Below are positions 53,849 through 64,000 of a stretch of DNA of 64,000 bases, in pieces. Made by a program: the position numbers and the translations under genes. Position 1 is the first letter of the stretch; each line of letters starts with the position of its first letter. Origin of the DNA: Campylobacter sputorum (GTDB lineage: Bacteria > Campylobacterota > Campylobacteria > Campylobacterales > Campylobacteraceae); contig NZ_CP019685.1 of the NCBI RefSeq assembly GCF_002220775.1, forward strand, positions 682,001 to 746,000. The letters are read 5' to 3'. The notes beneath the pieces are model-generated. The model worked only from the letters and a program-made list of their open reading frames with translations. It made no database searches and was not told the origin of the DNA.

Positions 53849-55282
53849 ATGAAAAAAACTATTTTTTTATCACTTGTGACTGCTTGTATTTTAAATGCAG
53901 GAAGTATAAAATTTAATGAAGCTTCCACATCTCCAGATAGAGTTGAGCCAGGCTATAATCCAAATGCTATACTTTCATATCATGATTCCATAAAAGATGT
54001 TAAACAATCAGTTGTAAATATCTCTACTAAAAAAACTATAAAAGATAATGGAAATATGCCGTTTTCCCATATGTTTAATGACCCATTTTTAAAGGAATTT
54101 TTTGGATTTAATTTTGGTATCCCGCAAGATAGAAATAGAAGCACCTCTTCTTTGGGAAGCGGGGTTATAATTTCAAGTGATGGATATATAGTTACAAATA
54201 ATCATGTAATTTCTGATGCTGATGAGATAGTAGTAACAACAATGTATGGAAATAATGAGTATAAAGCAAAAGTTATAGGTGCTGATACTAAAACTGATCT
54301 TGCTGTTATTAAAATAGAAGCAAAAGATTTAAAAGCCATATCTTTTGCTGATTCATCTTATCTAATGGAAGGCGATGTTGTATTTGCTGTTGGAAATCCT
54401 TTTGGGGTTGGTGGAACTATTACTCAAGGAATAGTTTCTGCTTTAAATAAAAATAATATTGGCTTAAATCAATACGAAAATTTTATACAAACAGATGCTT
54501 CTATAAATCCTGGTAATTCTGGCGGAGCTTTAGTTGATAGTAGGGGTGCTTTGGTTGGTATAAACTCAGCAATACTTAGTAGAAATGGCGATAATAATGG
54601 TATTGGATTTGCAATACCTTCAAATATGGTAAAAAATATCGCACAAAGACTTATTGTTGATGGAAAGATAGATCGTGGATACATAGGCATAATGATATCA
54701 AATTTAACAAGTGATCAAAAAGAAGTATATAAAAATAAAGAAGGAGCCTTGATATCTAGCGTAGAAAAAGATATGCCTGGAGATAAAGCTGGATTAAAAA
54801 GAGGCGATTTGATAATAAAAGTAAATGATAAAGATATAAAAGATGCATCAACTCTTACAAATTTAATCGGCTCACTAGATCCAAATACAAAAATAGACAT
54901 AAAATATGAAAGAATGGGCAAAGAATATACTACTAAACTAAAATTGGCAAATATGAATGACGCCTCTTCAAATTCTGGAACAAAAACAGGTTCAGTTTCA
55001 AATTATATAGTAGATGGGCTTAGTATTGTAAATTTAACAGATGAATATCGTGCTAAGTATCGTATCCCAAGTGATGCAAGTGGTGTTTTAGTAACTGATG
55101 TTAAATCTGGTTCTAAAGCTGAAAATTTAGGCTTTATGAGCGGGGATTTGATTATACAAGTTGGGGATAAAAATATTAAAAATATAGAAGATTTTAACTC
55201 TGTTATGAAAGAAAGCAATGGAGATAAAGTCCTTGTTTGGATAAATAGAAGAGGTGTATATAGAGGTCTTGTTATAAAATAG
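53849..55282 (+). CDS. htrA: Periplasmic serine protease/chaperone HtrA (DegP family)
   Basis: The 477-residue protein has a signal peptide (about 1–17), a trypsin-like domain with His in T-N-N-H-V-I-S-D, Asp in T-K-T-D-L-A-V and Ser in N-P-G-N-S-G-G-A, and two PDZ domains (about 280–370 and 390–477). In C. jejuni HtrA degrades and refolds misfolded envelope proteins and is also secreted to cleave E-cadherin. AAGGAAAG precedes the ATG. It is divergent from cbpA-hspR, so both arms of the stress response share one intergenic region. Confidence 0.97.
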   Translation: MKKTIFLSLVTACILNAGSIKFNEASTSPDRVEPGYNPNAILSYHDSIKDVKQSVVNISTKKTIKDNGNMPFSHMFNDPFLKEFFGFNFGIPQDRNRSTSSLGSGVIISSDGYIVTNNHVISDADEIVVTTMYGNNEYKAKVIGADTKTDLAVIKIEAKDLKAISFADSSYLMEGDVVFAVGNPFGVGGTITQGIVSALNKNNIGLNQYENFIQTDASINPGNSGGALVDSRGALVGINSAILSRNGDNNGIGFAIPSNMVKNIAQRLIVDGKIDRGYIGIMISNLTSDQKEVYKNKEGALISSVEKDMPGDKAGLKRGDLIIKVNDKDIKDASTLTNLIGSLDPNTKIDIKYERMGKEYTTKLKLANMNDASSNSGTKTGSVSNYIVDGLSIVNLTDEYRAKYRIPSDASGVLVTDVKSGSKAENLGFMSGDLIIQVGDKNIKNIEDFNSVMKESNGDKVLVWINRRGVYRGLVIK

Positions 55283-55291
55283 TTTTATTAA

Positions 55292-55332
55292 ATACAAGAT
55301 TTAGTTTATAAGTTTAAAACTAAATCTTGTAT
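55292..55332. terminator. Bidirectional terminator between htrA and metF
   Basis: A 16-bp perfect stem (55292–55307 with 55317–55332) around a 9-base loop separates two converging genes. The flanks are A/T-rich on both sides. Confidence 0.82.
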
Positions 55333-55347
55333 AAATTTATAAATAAA

Positions 55348-56190
55348 CTACTTTACTTCTCTTTGAAAAAGAGATTTTATCGCATCATAAATTTTTATAG
55401 CTACTTTTGCATTGTTCATAGTATAAAGATGAATTCCATCAACTCCATAAGTTACTAAATCTACAATTTGATCTATCGCGTATGCAATTCCAGCATCAAA
55501 CATAGCTTTTTTATCATCTTGATATTTATCTAAAATTCTAACAAATTTAGGCGGTATTTTTGCTCCACAAAGTGAGGTTATTTTCAAAATTTGACGCTTA
55601 TTTGTAACAGGCATAATTCCAGCACAAATTTTCGCATTTATATTTGCTAAAGCGCAATTTTGTCTAAATTTATAAAAATCTTCATTATCGAAAAATAACT
55701 GCGTTAAAAGCGTGTCAACTCCAGCATCAACTTTAATTTTAAGATTTTTTATATCCTCTACAAAATCTTTTGAATTTTTATGTTTTTCTGGATAACAAGC
55801 GCCATATATCGTAAAATTTCCATTTTGCTTTATAAATTTAACTAAGTCACTTGCATATGAAAAATCTTCGCTTACTTTTTCATTTTCTACTTCATCGCCT
55901 CTTAGAGCCAAAATATCATTTAATCCACGCTTTTTACACTCTTGCAAAATTTGCAAAATTTCATCTTTATTTTTATGAATACAAGGTAAATGAACTATGC
56001 TTTTTGTATTGTATTTATCTTTTACAAGAGTTGCAATATCTAAAGTATTTGTTGAATTTTTAGAACCAGCTGCACCAAAAGTTACGCTTATAAAATCCGG
56101 ATCTAAATCCTTTAATGCTTCTAATGTATTATAAATTTTTTCAACACTGTCGTTTTTACGAGGTGGAAAAATTTCAAAAGAGAGGGTCAT
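55348..56190 (-). CDS. metF: 5,10-methylenetetrahydrofolate reductase
   Basis: MetF makes the 5-methyl-tetrahydrofolate used by MetE. The 280-residue FAD-dependent TIM-barrel protein begins L-S-F-E-I-F-P-P-R and has I-S-V-T-F-G-A-A-G-S, L-A-L-R-G-D and T-L-L-T-Q-L-F-F-D-N. I chose ATG 56190 because GGGGG lies four bases upstream; a start nine codons earlier would overlap metE. It is one base after the metE stop, with its SD inside metE. Confidence 0.95.
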   Translation of the reverse strand: MTLSFEIFPPRKNDSVEKIYNTLEALKDLDPDFISVTFGAAGSKNSTNTLDIATLVKDKYNTKSIVHLPCIHKNKDEILQILQECKKRGLNDILALRGDEVENEKVSEDFSYASDLVKFIKQNGNFTIYGACYPEKHKNSKDFVEDIKNLKIKVDAGVDTLLTQLFFDNEDFYKFRQNCALANINAKICAGIMPVTNKRQILKITSLCGAKIPPKFVRILDKYQDDKKAMFDAGIAYAIDQIVDLVTYGVDGIHLYTMNNAKVAIKIYDAIKSLFQREVK

Positions 56191-56191
56191 A

Positions 56192-58453
56192 TTACCCCCT
56201 AATTTGTTTTGTTGCACTTACCAAATTTTTAAGGCTAGCTACTACTTCTTTATAGCCTCTAGTTTTTAATCCACAATCTGGATTTATCCAAACTTTTTCT
56301 TTTGGTAATTTTTCTAATATTTTTATAATCACACTTTTTAACTCTTCTACACTAGGTACTCTTGGGCTATGTATATCATAAATACCAGGACCTACTTGAG
56401 TTTTAAAATTTACTTTTTTTAATGTATCAAGAAGTTCCAAATTTGATCTTGCTGCTTCAAATGATATTACATCTGCATCCATTGCGTCTATTTCTTTGAT
56501 TATATCGCTAAATTCACTATAACACATATGTGTATGAATTTGAGTTGTAGGTTGCACACCACTATGCACTAGATTAAACGCAGGTATCGCCCAATCAAGA
56601 TACTCGCTGTGCCAATCGCTTTTTCTAAGAGGTAGTTTTTCTCTTAATGCAGCTTCATCTATTTGGATAATTTTAATTCCTTCTTTTTCTAAATCCAAAA
56701 CTTCATCTCTTATTGCTAATGCGATTTGAAGAGTGCTATCTTTTAGGCTAATATCTTCTCTTGGAAAAGACCAATTTAGTATCGTTACAGGTCCTGTTAG
56801 CATACCTTTGACATATTTTTTGCTTAAACTTTGAGCATATTTTGCCCATGAGACAGTTATTGGCTTAGTTCTGCTTATATCACCCCAAATAAGAGGTGGT
56901 TTAACACAACGAGTGCCATAGCTTTGCACCCAGCCATTTGTTGTAAATAAAAATCCATCTAAGCTTTGCCCGAAATACTCAACCATATCATTTCTTTCAG
57001 ATTCGCCGTGAACTAACACATCAAGTCCAATTTCTTCTTGTAGTTCTATGCACTCTTTTATTTTTAATTGATGAAAGGTTAGATAATTTTGAGCTGAAAT
57101 TTCTCCTTTTTTATATGCCAAACGGTTTGAGCGAATATCTGGTGTTTGGGGGAAAGAACCTATAGTGGTTGTAGGCAAGAGTGGTAAATTTAACGATTGT
57201 TTTTGTAATTTTTCTCTTTGTGAAAATTCTGGCAATCTTACAAAATCGCTATCTTTAAGATTTTTAATCCTGTTTTGAACACTTTGGTTTGTTTTGTTTG
57301 TTTCTTTTTGAAATAAATTTTTGTTTGATACAAAAGCAGTGTGTCTTGATATTTGATTTGAGTTGATAATATCTTTTAAATCTTTTAACTCTTGTAATTT
57401 TTCTATTGCAAATGAAAAATGCTCTAAATATTTTTCTTCTAAATTTGTTTCATTTTGCGTTGTATAAGGCACATGCAAAAGTGAACAAGATGTGTTTATA
57501 ACGGCATTTTTTGCATATTTTTGTATCTCTTTTAGTAAATTTATAGTTTTTTCGTAGTTATTTTTATAAATATTTTTACCATTTACTACTCCTGCAAAGA
57601 GTGTAATATTGTCTGGAAAATTATACTTTTTTAATAACTCTAAATTTTTTTTACCCTCTATAAAATCAAGCCCTATAGCATCAAAATTTAAATTTATTAA
57701 ATCAACATAAATATCTCTAACATCTCCAAAATATGTTTGTAGCAATATCTTTACAGAGTTTTTATTGTTTAAAATTTCTTCATAAAATTCTTTAAACAAA
57801 GATATATCTTCTTTATTTAAATCGCTGACTAAATATGGCTCATCGAATTGAACTAGTTTTACTCCAGATTTTTCTAAGTTGTTTAACAGCTCTATATAAG
57901 CCTTTTTAAGTTTGTCTTTTACTTTTAGCTTTATATCTTCATTTGTAAAATTTATAAGCTTATAAAATGTAAAAATACCGCTAATAGCAGGTTTTGTTTC
58001 AATTCCTAATTCTTTTGCTTCTTTGTATTGGCTTATAATTTTTGTATCATTTACAGATATGTTTGTATTATCGCATTCTGGAACCAAATAATGATAGTTT
58101 GTATTAAACCATTTTTTCATTGCAAGAGCTTTTTCATCTCCGTTTTTACCTTGATAGCCTCTTGCTTGTGCAAAATATTCATCTAGTTCATTGAGATTTA
58201 GTTTTTTATATTTATCGCTAACAACATTAAAAGTATTAGCACAATCAAGGATATTATCGTAAAATGAAAAATCATTTGAACTTATAAAGTCAATACCAGC
58301 ATTTTTTTGACTTAACCAATGCGTTTTGCGTAAATTTTTAGCTAAGTCTAAAAGCTCTGTTTGACTAATTTCATCTTTAAAATATTTTTCAACACCAAAT
58401 TTTAACTCTCTTTTTTCACCTATCCTAGGATAAGAAATCACAGAATTTTGCAT
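56192..58453 (-). CDS. metE: Cobalamin-independent methionine synthase
   Basis: The 753-residue protein transfers the methyl group of 5-methyl-tetrahydrofolate-glutamate to homocysteine. The N-terminal barrel has R-I-G-x-K-R-E-L-K; the catalytic C-terminal barrel has the zinc ligands in [10 protein letters not shown] and the final cysteine in [20 protein letters not shown] opens the C-terminal half. GGGAGA precedes the ATG. Two short RBS-bearing frames lie in the leader upstream. Confidence 0.97.
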   Translation of the reverse strand: MQNSVISYPRIGEKRELKFGVEKYFKDEISQTELLDLAKNLRKTHWLSQKNAGIDFISSNDFSFYDNILDCANTFNVVSDKYKKLNLNELDEYFAQARGYQGKNGDEKALAMKKWFNTNYHYLVPECDNTNISVNDTKIISQYKEAKELGIETKPAISGIFTFYKLINFTNEDIKLKVKDKLKKAYIELLNNLEKSGVKLVQFDEPYLVSDLNKEDISLFKEFYEEILNNKNSVKILLQTYFGDVRDIYVDLINLNFDAIGLDFIEGKKNLELLKKYNFPDNITLFAGVVNGKNIYKNNYEKTINLLKEIQKYAKNAVINTSCSLLHVPYTTQNETNLEEKYLEHFSFAIEKLQELKDLKDIINSNQISRHTAFVSNKNLFQKETNKTNQSVQNRIKNLKDSDFVRLPEFSQREKLQKQSLNLPLLPTTTIGSFPQTPDIRSNRLAYKKGEISAQNYLTFHQLKIKECIELQEEIGLDVLVHGESERNDMVEYFGQSLDGFLFTTNGWVQSYGTRCVKPPLIWGDISRTKPITVSWAKYAQSLSKKYVKGMLTGPVTILNWSFPREDISLKDSTLQIALAIRDEVLDLEKEGIKIIQIDEAALREKLPLRKSDWHSEYLDWAIPAFNLVHSGVQPTTQIHTHMCYSEFSDIIKEIDAMDADVISFEAARSNLELLDTLKKVNFKTQVGPGIYDIHSPRVPSVEELKSVIIKILEKLPKEKVWINPDCGLKTRGYKEVVASLKNLVSATKQIRG

Positions 58454-58525
58454 ATTATTCTCCCTTTAATGTAAATTTTTAAATAAATGTTATAGAAATT
58501 AAATTTTTAAATTATAGTTAAGCAG

Positions 58526-58594
58526 TTAAAACGCCAAGCGGCGCATTATGAAAAATATTTTGTAAGTATTTAGTATGTTTGAAAAATTATTCAT
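58526..58594 (-). CDS. Candidate 22-residue leader peptide upstream of metE
   Basis: ATG 58594, with AAAGGA six bases upstream, opens a 22-codon frame, M-N-N-F-S-N-I-L-N-T-Y-K… ending M-R-R-L-A-F at TAA. The last codons overlap a small GC hairpin (CGCC GCTT GGCG, about 58531–58542) followed by TTTT, which could act as an attenuator. It ends 72 bases before metE. Coding status is inferred from the RBS and position. Confidence 0.4.
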   Translation of the reverse strand: MNNFSNILNTYKIFFIMRRLAF

Positions 58595-58615
58595 TTTAAA
58601 TCCTTTCTTTTAATT

Positions 58616-58651
58616 TTATGTTTTATGTAAAATCAAACTACGCATAAGCAT
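58616..58651 (-). CDS. Candidate 11-residue leader peptide upstream of metE
   Basis: ATG 58651, with a strong AGGAG seven bases upstream, encodes MLMRSLILHKT and stops at TAA. A -10-like TATAAT lies about 35 bases upstream. Short leader peptides before sulfur and methionine genes can sense amino-acid supply by ribosome stalling. That role here is inferred. It is followed 21 bases later by the second small frame. Confidence 0.42.
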   Translation of the reverse strand: MLMRSLILHKT

Positions 58652-58791
58652 AAATTTTCTCCTAAATTGTTTAAAATAAACTTTTTAATTATATATAAAT
58701 TTATTTTAAATTCATATAAATCAATTTTTTTACACATTAAATTTTATCTATATTTTATAAATTTATGAAAATTTAAAGGAATTAAAAATAG
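58652..58791. other. metE promoter region
   Basis: This AT-rich interval separates pckA (downstream end at 58829) from the metE leader. A TATAAT-type box near 58690 on the minus strand suits the metE transcript, without a recognisable -35 box. No gene is present. Confidence 0.4.
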
Positions 58792-58815
58792 GGCTTACTT
58801 AAAAAATAGTAAGCC
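58792..58815 (-). terminator. Intrinsic terminator after pckA
   Basis: An 8-bp stem GGCTTACT/AGTAAGCC with an 8-base loop lies 13 bases after the pckA stop and is followed on the minus strand by CTATTTTTAATT. Confidence 0.85.
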
Positions 58816-58828
58816 ATATTGGATTTTA

Positions 58829-60406
58829 TTAAATACTTGGTCCAGCTTTTGCAAATTCAACTCCAGCTTTTACATCTTTGTATCTATTAAAGTTTTCTAC
58901 AAACATTTTTGCTAGGTTTTTTCTGGTTTTTATAAACTCATTTTTATCTTTCCAGTTATTTATAGGATTTAATAGGGTTGTTTCAACGCCATTAAGCTCT
59001 TTTGGTATAGAAATATTAAAATCATCAAAGTTTTCAAACTCGCTTTTTTCTATATTGCCATCTAATATTGCATTAATGCAAGCTCTTGTTGCTTTTATGC
59101 TCATTCTTTTACCAACGCCATAAGCACCACCGCTCCAGCCTGTATTAACAAGATAAACTTTTACTCCGTATTTATCTATCTTTTCTCCAAGAAGTTTTGC
59201 ATAAATAGTTGGATGAAGTGGTAAAAATGCCTCGCCAAAGCATGCGCTAAAAGTTGCCACTGGTTCAGTTATACCTCTTTCTGTTCCAGCAACTTTTGCG
59301 GTATATCCACTTAGAAAATAATACATCGCTTGTTCTTTTGTAAGTTTTGCAACAGGCGGTAAAACTCCAAATGCATCTGCTGTTAAGAAGATTATGTTTT
59401 TTGGATGTCCACCTTTTGAGTTTTCTTGTCTATTTTTAATATGTTCTATTGGGTAACTAACTCTTGTGTTTTCTGTTTTTGATCCGTCATTAAAATCAAC
59501 ATTACCGTTTTCATCTGCCACTACATTTTCAAGTAAAGCATTTCTTTTGATAGCATTATAAATTTCTGGTTCATTTTCTTTACTTAAATTTATGCATTTT
59601 GCATAACATCCGCCTTCAAAATTAAATATACCTTCATCATCCCAGCCATGTTCATCATCGCCTATTAAAGCTCTATTTGGATCTGTAGAAAGAGTTGTTT
59701 TTCCTGTTCCACTAAGTCCGAAAAATAGAGCAGTATCATTATTTTTTCCTATATTTGCAGAGCAGTGCATAGAAAGTTTTCCCTCTAATGGAAGCCAATA
59801 ATTCATCATAGAAAAAATACCTTTTTTCATCTCTCCGCCATACCAAGTTCCACCTATTACAGCTACATTTTCCTCTATGTTAAAAATTACAAAAACTTCA
59901 CTATTTAAGCCATCTTCTTTATAGTCTTCGTTTGAACATTTGCAAGCATTATAAACTACAAAATCAGGTTTGAAATTTTTCAACTCATTATCTTTTGGGC
60001 GTATAAACATATTCTTTACAAAATGTGCTTGCCAAGCAATTTCTGTTATAAATCTAACTCTTTTTTTGCTTGCATCGCTTACTCCACAATATGCATCTTG
60101 AACATAAATATTTTTATTCGAAAGCTGTTTTTTGGCTTTTTTAAGTAACTTATCAAATAAGTTTTTTGAAATTGGCTGGTTAATTTTTCCCCATGCTATG
60201 TATTTTTGAGATTCGTCTTGCTTTACAAAGTATTTGTCTTTGGGGCTTCTTCCTGTAAATATACCAGTATCAACCATAAAAGTACCATTACTGCTAACTT
60301 TTCCTTCATTGTTTTTGACTTCGTGTTCAAATAATTCTTCATAACTTAGATTATGATAAATCTCTTTTACATTATCAAGTCCAAGTTTTTTAATCTCATT
60401 CAACAT
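58829..60406 (-). CDS. pckA: ATP-dependent phosphoenolpyruvate carboxykinase
   Basis: PckA converts oxaloacetate plus ATP to phosphoenolpyruvate, the entry to gluconeogenesis. The 525-residue protein has [10 protein letters not shown] (substrate Arg), [12 protein letters not shown], the kinase-1a loop [11 protein letters not shown] and [11 protein letters not shown]. Length is normal. AGGAGG precedes the ATG. The adjacent carboxyltransferase gene supplies or uses oxaloacetate. Confidence 0.97.
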   Translation of the reverse strand: MLNEIKKLGLDNVKEIYHNLSYEELFEHEVKNNEGKVSSNGTFMVDTGIFTGRSPKDKYFVKQDESQKYIAWGKINQPISKNLFDKLLKKAKKQLSNKNIYVQDAYCGVSDASKKRVRFITEIAWQAHFVKNMFIRPKDNELKNFKPDFVVYNACKCSNEDYKEDGLNSEVFVIFNIEENVAVIGGTWYGGEMKKGIFSMMNYWLPLEGKLSMHCSANIGKNNDTALFFGLSGTGKTTLSTDPNRALIGDDEHGWDDEGIFNFEGGCYAKCINLSKENEPEIYNAIKRNALLENVVADENGNVDFNDGSKTENTRVSYPIEHIKNRQENSKGGHPKNIIFLTADAFGVLPPVAKLTKEQAMYYFLSGYTAKVAGTERGITEPVATFSACFGEAFLPLHPTIYAKLLGEKIDKYGVKVYLVNTGWSGGAYGVGKRMSIKATRACINAILDGNIEKSEFENFDDFNISIPKELNGVETTLLNPINNWKDKNEFIKTRKNLAKMFVENFNRYKDVKAGVEFAKAGPSI

Positions 60407-60431
60407 TACATTCCTCCTAATTTTTGTTATT

Positions 60432-62240
60432 CTATTTAACTCTAGCTAAGAGTTGATCATTTTCTACTGTATCACTTGGCGATATTAGAATTTCATCTAT
60501 AATACCATCTTTTGGTGAAGCTACTTCTATCTCCATTTTCATAGCTTCAAGTATAATTACTGTTTGTCCTGCTTTTACCTCATCTCCTTCTTTTAGTAAA
60601 ATTTTAAAAACACTTCCTGGCACTGTTGCTAATATATCACCGCTAGTGTTTTGACTTTTGCTTTTTGTTTCAGTTTTAGTCTTATCTTCTACTTTAGAGA
60701 TATTTTTTATTTTACCAAAATTATCAAAACCATCACTAATTTCCACATTGTATTTATTGCCATTTACACTGACACTATATTTACTAATTTCTGATGTATT
60801 TTTTGAAGAGCATTTCTTTTGCTGTGGTATATCAGAGTTTTTTCTAACCATAACTTTGCCTTCACCTTTTAAGAAAGCTATACCTTTTTCTTTGCAGGCT
60901 GCAACTATAAATAAATTTTCTTCTGTTACTTCAATGTTGTTTTCTTCAAGTATTTTTTGCGTATATTTTAAGCTTTTTGTCTCATCTGCATCTGCTATAT
61001 CAATGGCATTTTGTGTTGTAAAATCTAGTCCTAGTTGTTGAGAGGCTAATTTTATAACATTCTCATCTGGTTTAACTGGGGTTTTTCCAAAGTATCCAAG
61101 CACCATTTTACCATAGCCTTCGGCCATTTTTTTCCATTTACCAAACATTACATTATTAAATGCTTGTTGAAAATAAAATTGGCTTACAGGCGTTACGCTA
61201 GTTCCATAGCCACCTTTTTCTACAACTTCTCTCATAGCCACTATAACTTGATGAAATTTGTCTAAAATATTATTATCTCTCATCATTTGAGTATTTGCTG
61301 TTAGTGCCCCACCTGGCATTGGTGAAAATGGTATTATAGGGCTAACTTTGGTTGCTTCAGGCGGTAAAAAATAATCTTTTAAACTATCTTTTAAAACTTC
61401 TTCATATTTTAGTATTTTCTCTATATCAAGTCCGCCCAAATCATAATTTTTTCCTTTAATAGCATGAAGCATTGTTAAAATATCTGGCTGACTTGTTCCC
61501 CCACTTACTGGACTTGCTGCTAAATCTATACCATCAACTCCAGCTTCAAGTGCTGCTAGGTAACAAGCAACACTAACTCCTGCGGTTTCGTGTGTATGAA
61601 GTCTAATGTGTGTATTTTCTGGAAGCAGTTTTCTAGCCATTTTGATTGTTTGATAAACTTTTTCTGGGCTACTTGTTCCACTAGCATCTTTAAAGCAGAT
61701 ACTTGTATAAGGTATGTTCGCATCTAAAATATCTCTTAAAACTTTTTCATAAAAAGCTGCGTCATGTGCACCAGTGCAGTTTGGTGGAAGATCCATCATA
61801 GTAACTACAACTTCGTGTTTTAAGCCATGAGCCATTATCCTTTCACCGCTATATTTTAAATTTTCAACATCGTTTAATGCGTCAAAATTTCTAATAGTTG
61901 TTGTTCCGTGCTTTGCAAAAAGCTTGGCATGAAGATCTACTATTTCTCTACTTCCTGTATCAAGTGTTACTGTATTTACACCGCGACTTAAAGTTTGTAA
62001 ATTTGCCTCATCTCCTACAATTTCGCGGAATTTATCCATCATTTCAAAAGCATCTTCGTTTAGATAAAAATATAAACTTTGAAATCTAGCACCACCTCCA
62101 AACTCAAAGTGGGTAATCCCGGCATCTTTTGCCGCACTTAGAGCAGGAAAAAAATCCTTCATCAAAACTCTAGCACCAAAAACAGACTGAAAACCATCTC
62201 TAAAAGTAGTATCCATGACATCTATAAATTTTTTAGACAT
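60432..62240 (-). CDS. oadA: Biotin carboxyltransferase (oxaloacetate decarboxylase alpha / pyruvate carboxylase subunit B)
   Basis: The 602-residue protein has the carboxyltransferase TIM barrel ([10 protein letters not shown] at residues 10–19, C-F-K-D-A-S-G, H-T-H-E-T-A-G), a PYC-type conserved domain (about 300–470), a linker and a C-terminal biotinyl domain with E-A-M-K-M-E-I-E, where Lys carries biotin. C. jejuni annotates its homologue beside pckA as pycB, the B subunit of pyruvate carboxylase. The biotin carboxylase and the membrane decarboxylase subunits are not in the window, so direction cannot be decided. Confidence 0.92.
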   Translation of the reverse strand: MSKKFIDVMDTTFRDGFQSVFGARVLMKDFFPALSAAKDAGITHFEFGGGARFQSLYFYLNEDAFEMMDKFREIVGDEANLQTLSRGVNTVTLDTGSREIVDLHAKLFAKHGTTTIRNFDALNDVENLKYSGERIMAHGLKHEVVVTMMDLPPNCTGAHDAAFYEKVLRDILDANIPYTSICFKDASGTSSPEKVYQTIKMARKLLPENTHIRLHTHETAGVSVACYLAALEAGVDGIDLAASPVSGGTSQPDILTMLHAIKGKNYDLGGLDIEKILKYEEVLKDSLKDYFLPPEATKVSPIIPFSPMPGGALTANTQMMRDNNILDKFHQVIVAMREVVEKGGYGTSVTPVSQFYFQQAFNNVMFGKWKKMAEGYGKMVLGYFGKTPVKPDENVIKLASQQLGLDFTTQNAIDIADADETKSLKYTQKILEENNIEVTEENLFIVAACKEKGIAFLKGEGKVMVRKNSDIPQQKKCSSKNTSEISKYSVSVNGNKYNVEISDGFDNFGKIKNISKVEDKTKTETKSKSQNTSGDILATVPGSVFKILLKEGDEVKAGQTVIILEAMKMEIEVASPKDGIIDEILISPSDTVENDQLLARVK

Positions 62241-62364
62241 ATTTCTTTGCCCTTTTGTGTATAATTTTTATGAAATACTAACATTTTTTATATTAAGTTA
62301 AAATTATCTATTATTTTTTATGTTTAAAATAGTAAAATTTCTTAAAATATTAGTTAAATTTGGC

Positions 62365-62370
62365 TACAAT
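62365..62370 (+). promoter_or_regulatory. Probable -10 box of glmU
   Basis: TACAAT preceded by TTTGGC lies 31 bases before the glmU ATG, with AAGG just before the start codon. The -35 region has only T-rich sequence, as is usual for Campylobacter. Confidence 0.5.
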
Positions 62371-62400
62371 AATGCATAAATTTAAAAATTAAGGCTTTTT

Positions 62401-63708
62401 ATGAGTGATGTTTGTGTTGTGATTTTAGCAGCCGGCTTTGGAACTAGAATGAAATCAAACAAGGCAAAAGTTCTTTTTGAGATTTCAGGAAAACCCATGA
62501 TTTATCATGTAATACAACGCAGTTATGAGATAAGCAATGATATAAGCGTGATTTTAAATTATCAATTTGACGAGATAAAAGAGTTAGTTTTAAAAGAATT
62601 TCCAAATATAAAAATTTATCGACAAAATGTTGATGAATTTCCAGGAACCGCTGGTGCGCTTTTTGATGTAAAACTTGATAGAAAAAAAACACTTATTTTG
62701 TGTGGCGATATGCCTTTGATACAAAGCGATGATTTAAAAAAACTTATATCTGAGGATTGTGATATTGCACTTAGTACATTTGAGGCACAAGATCCTTTTG
62801 GTTATGGTAGAGTTATAAGTAAAAATGGTGAAATAGAGTGCATTGTAGAGCAAAAAGATGCTAGCGATGAACAAAAAATGGTAAAAGCGGTAAATGCTGG
62901 ATGTTATTGTTTTAATACGCAAGTTTTAAAGCAAATTTTACCAAAAATTGATAATAAAAATGCACAAAATGAGTATTATTTAACAGATAGCATAAAAATA
63001 GCTAAAAATATGGGTTTAAAATGCGTTGCAGTAAATGTAGCAGAACGAAATTTTATGGGTATAAACGATAAATTTGCATTATCACAAGCCGAGAATATAA
63101 TGCAAGATATGATAAAAGAAAAACTTATGAAAAATGGTGTTTATATGAGATTACCACAAACTATTTATATAGATAGTAGAGCTAAATTTGAAGGTGAATG
63201 CACTTTAGAAGAAAATGTAAGCATCATAGGAAAAAGTGTCATAAAAAATAGTATTATAAAAAGTTCATCGGTTATAGAAGATAGCATTGTTCAAAGCTCT
63301 GACATAGGACCTATGGCTCATCTTAGACCTGGAAATGATGTTAAAAATACACACATTGGAAATTTTGTAGAACTGAAAAAATCAAATTTAAATGGAGTTA
63401 AAGCAGGGCATTTAAGCTATCTTGGAGATTGCGATATAGATAGCGGCACAAATGTAGGGTGTGGAACTATAACTTGTAATTATGATGGCAAGGCAAAATA
63501 TAAGACTAGCATAGGCAAAAATGTATTTATTGGAAGTGATACACAGCTTGTTGCGCCAGTTAGCGTAGAAGATAATGTTTTAATAGCTGCTGGCTCAACT
63601 GTAACTCAAAATGTAAAAAGTGGATGTCTTGTTATAAGCAGAGGAAGGCAGATAAATAAAGAAGGATTTTTTTATAAATTTTTTGGAAAAAAAGATGCTA
63701 AAAAATAA
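62401..63708 (+). CDS. glmU: Bifunctional GlmU (GlcNAc-1-P uridyltransferase/GlcN-1-P acetyltransferase)
   Basis: GlmU makes UDP-GlcNAc for peptidoglycan and LPS. The 435-residue protein has the N-terminal pyrophosphorylase motif L-A-A-G-F-G-T-R-M-K-S, L-C-G-D-M-P-L-I, and a C-terminal left-handed beta-helix (about 245–415) with G-P-M-A-H-L-R-P-G, H-I-G-N-F-V-E-L-K-K-S and G-T-I-T-C-N-Y-D-G. coaBC starts within its last codons (14-base overlap). Confidence 0.97.
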   Translation: MSDVCVVILAAGFGTRMKSNKAKVLFEISGKPMIYHVIQRSYEISNDISVILNYQFDEIKELVLKEFPNIKIYRQNVDEFPGTAGALFDVKLDRKKTLILCGDMPLIQSDDLKKLISEDCDIALSTFEAQDPFGYGRVISKNGEIECIVEQKDASDEQKMVKAVNAGCYCFNTQVLKQILPKIDNKNAQNEYYLTDSIKIAKNMGLKCVAVNVAERNFMGINDKFALSQAENIMQDMIKEKLMKNGVYMRLPQTIYIDSRAKFEGECTLEENVSIIGKSVIKNSIIKSSSVIEDSIVQSSDIGPMAHLRPGNDVKNTHIGNFVELKKSNLNGVKAGHLSYLGDCDIDSGTNVGCGTITCNYDGKAKYKTSIGKNVFIGSDTQLVAPVSVEDNVLIAAGSTVTQNVKSGCLVISRGRQINKEGFFYKFFGKKDAKK

Positions 63709-64000
63709 AAAAATACTACTTTGTGTTTGTGGTAGTGTTAGTTTTTATAAGTCTTATGAAATTTTATCTGCATTAAAAAAACTTGGGGCTGATGTTTATA
63801 TAATGCTTAGTGATGGGGTTTTGAAGTTTGCAAATAGTGTTAGCTTTGAAGCACTTTGCAATCATAAAGTGCTTTGTTCTCATAGCCAGAATTGGGCTGA
63901 TGGGCTTAGTCATATACAATATGCAAAAATGGATCTTGTTTTGATAGCCCCTGCTAGTGCAAATACTATAAATCGTCTTGCTAATGGCATAGGCGGATCT
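63695..64000 (+). CDS. coaBC: Phosphopantothenoylcysteine decarboxylase/synthase, N-terminal part
   Basis: The frame opens at ATG 63695 inside glmU and runs off the window after 102 residues. It begins K-K-I-L-L-C-V-C-G-S-V-S-F-Y-K-S, the flavin-binding start of the CoaC (Dfp) domain, and has I-A-P-A-S-A-N-T-I-N-R-L-A-N-G-I-G near the edge. CoaBC converts 4'-phosphopantothenate to 4'-phosphopantetheine for CoA, the same pathway as panB at 3811. Glm–coaBC order matches C. jejuni. Confidence 0.92.
   Translation, partial: MLKNKKILLCVCGSVSFYKSYEILSALKKLGADVYIMLSDGVLKFANSVSFEALCNHKVLCSHSQNWADGLSHIQYAKMDLVLIAPASANTINRLANGIGGS

Noticed and set aside
58454-58690. SAM or other known riboswitch before metE
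   Set aside because: None of the conserved cores of SAM-type aptamers that I know could be found; two short reading frames explain the leader better.
1-64000. CRISPR arrays, insertion sequences, prophage genes, rRNA operon or replication origin
   Set aside because: No regularly spaced repeats, transposase or phage-type proteins, rRNA sequence, or dnaA-box cluster was noticed anywhere in the window.

Overview
The window is a 64 kb chromosomal segment of a Campylobacter species (Campylobacterota). The evidence is a very low GC content, a tmRNA whose tag peptide reads ANNVKFAPAYAKAA, and several gene blocks whose order I recall from Campylobacter jejuni or Helicobacter pylori: rsmH–ppiD–ftsA–ftsZ; lnt–yajC–secD–secF–leuS–lptE–folC–M23–bactofilin–mfd; hemC–fxsA–proS–hemA–prenyl synthase–DUF2018; HAD–K+/H+ antiporter–hspR–cbpA–htrA; pckA next to the biotin carboxyltransferase; and glmU–coaBC. 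It is not C. jejuni itself, because blocks that are far apart there are joined here and a two-subunit class I fumarase is present. I cannot name the species.

Layout. 1–2.5 kb: a truncated hemerythrin gene, a five-tRNA cluster behind a consensus promoter, a broken small membrane gene, tmRNA and an HPt protein. 2.7–7.8 kb: FUSC transporter, panB, a Sel1 protein, ruvB, an AI-2E permease, tRNA-Leu and atpE. 8.1–10.8 kb: a small decaying accessory islet containing a frameshifted Sel1 gene, an intact Sel1 gene, a KAP-type P-loop NTPase with a TGA codon inside its Walker A motif, and a divergent XRE regulator with a frameshift. 10.8–18.4 kb: an aminotransferase, rsmH with an FtsL-like partner, and ppiD-ftsA-ftsZ ending in a strong terminator. 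18.5–21.4 kb: a C4-dicarboxylate transporter with class I fumarase. 21.4–38.5 kb: lipoprotein maturation, Sec export, LPS transport, a diguanylate cyclase, folate, cell-shape and DNA-repair genes in tightly packed co-directional runs.

38.6–43.3 kb: fliP, an EamA permease, and an ArsR–ArsP-like permease–thioredoxin operon with a very clear operator, then a YqhD-like dehydrogenase. 43.3–49.3 kb: the haem/proS/quinone-side-chain operon on the minus strand. 49.4–55.3 kb: a HAD phosphatase, a Sel1 protein, a cation/proton antiporter, the hspR–cbpA heat-shock operon with a HAIR-like operator, and htrA. 55.3–62.2 kb: metE–metF with two possible leader peptides, pckA and the carboxyltransferase. 62.4–64 kb: glmU and the start of coaBC.

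Most of the window is ordinary core genome. The unusual items are the 8–10.8 kb islet, a tRNA-Glu-like gene with an abnormal anticodon loop, a class II aldolase homologue without its zinc ligands, candidate leader peptides before metE, and two genes (a small membrane gene and the KAP NTPase) each interrupted by one in-frame TGA. I saw no CRISPR array, insertion sequence, integrase, rRNA gene or replication origin.
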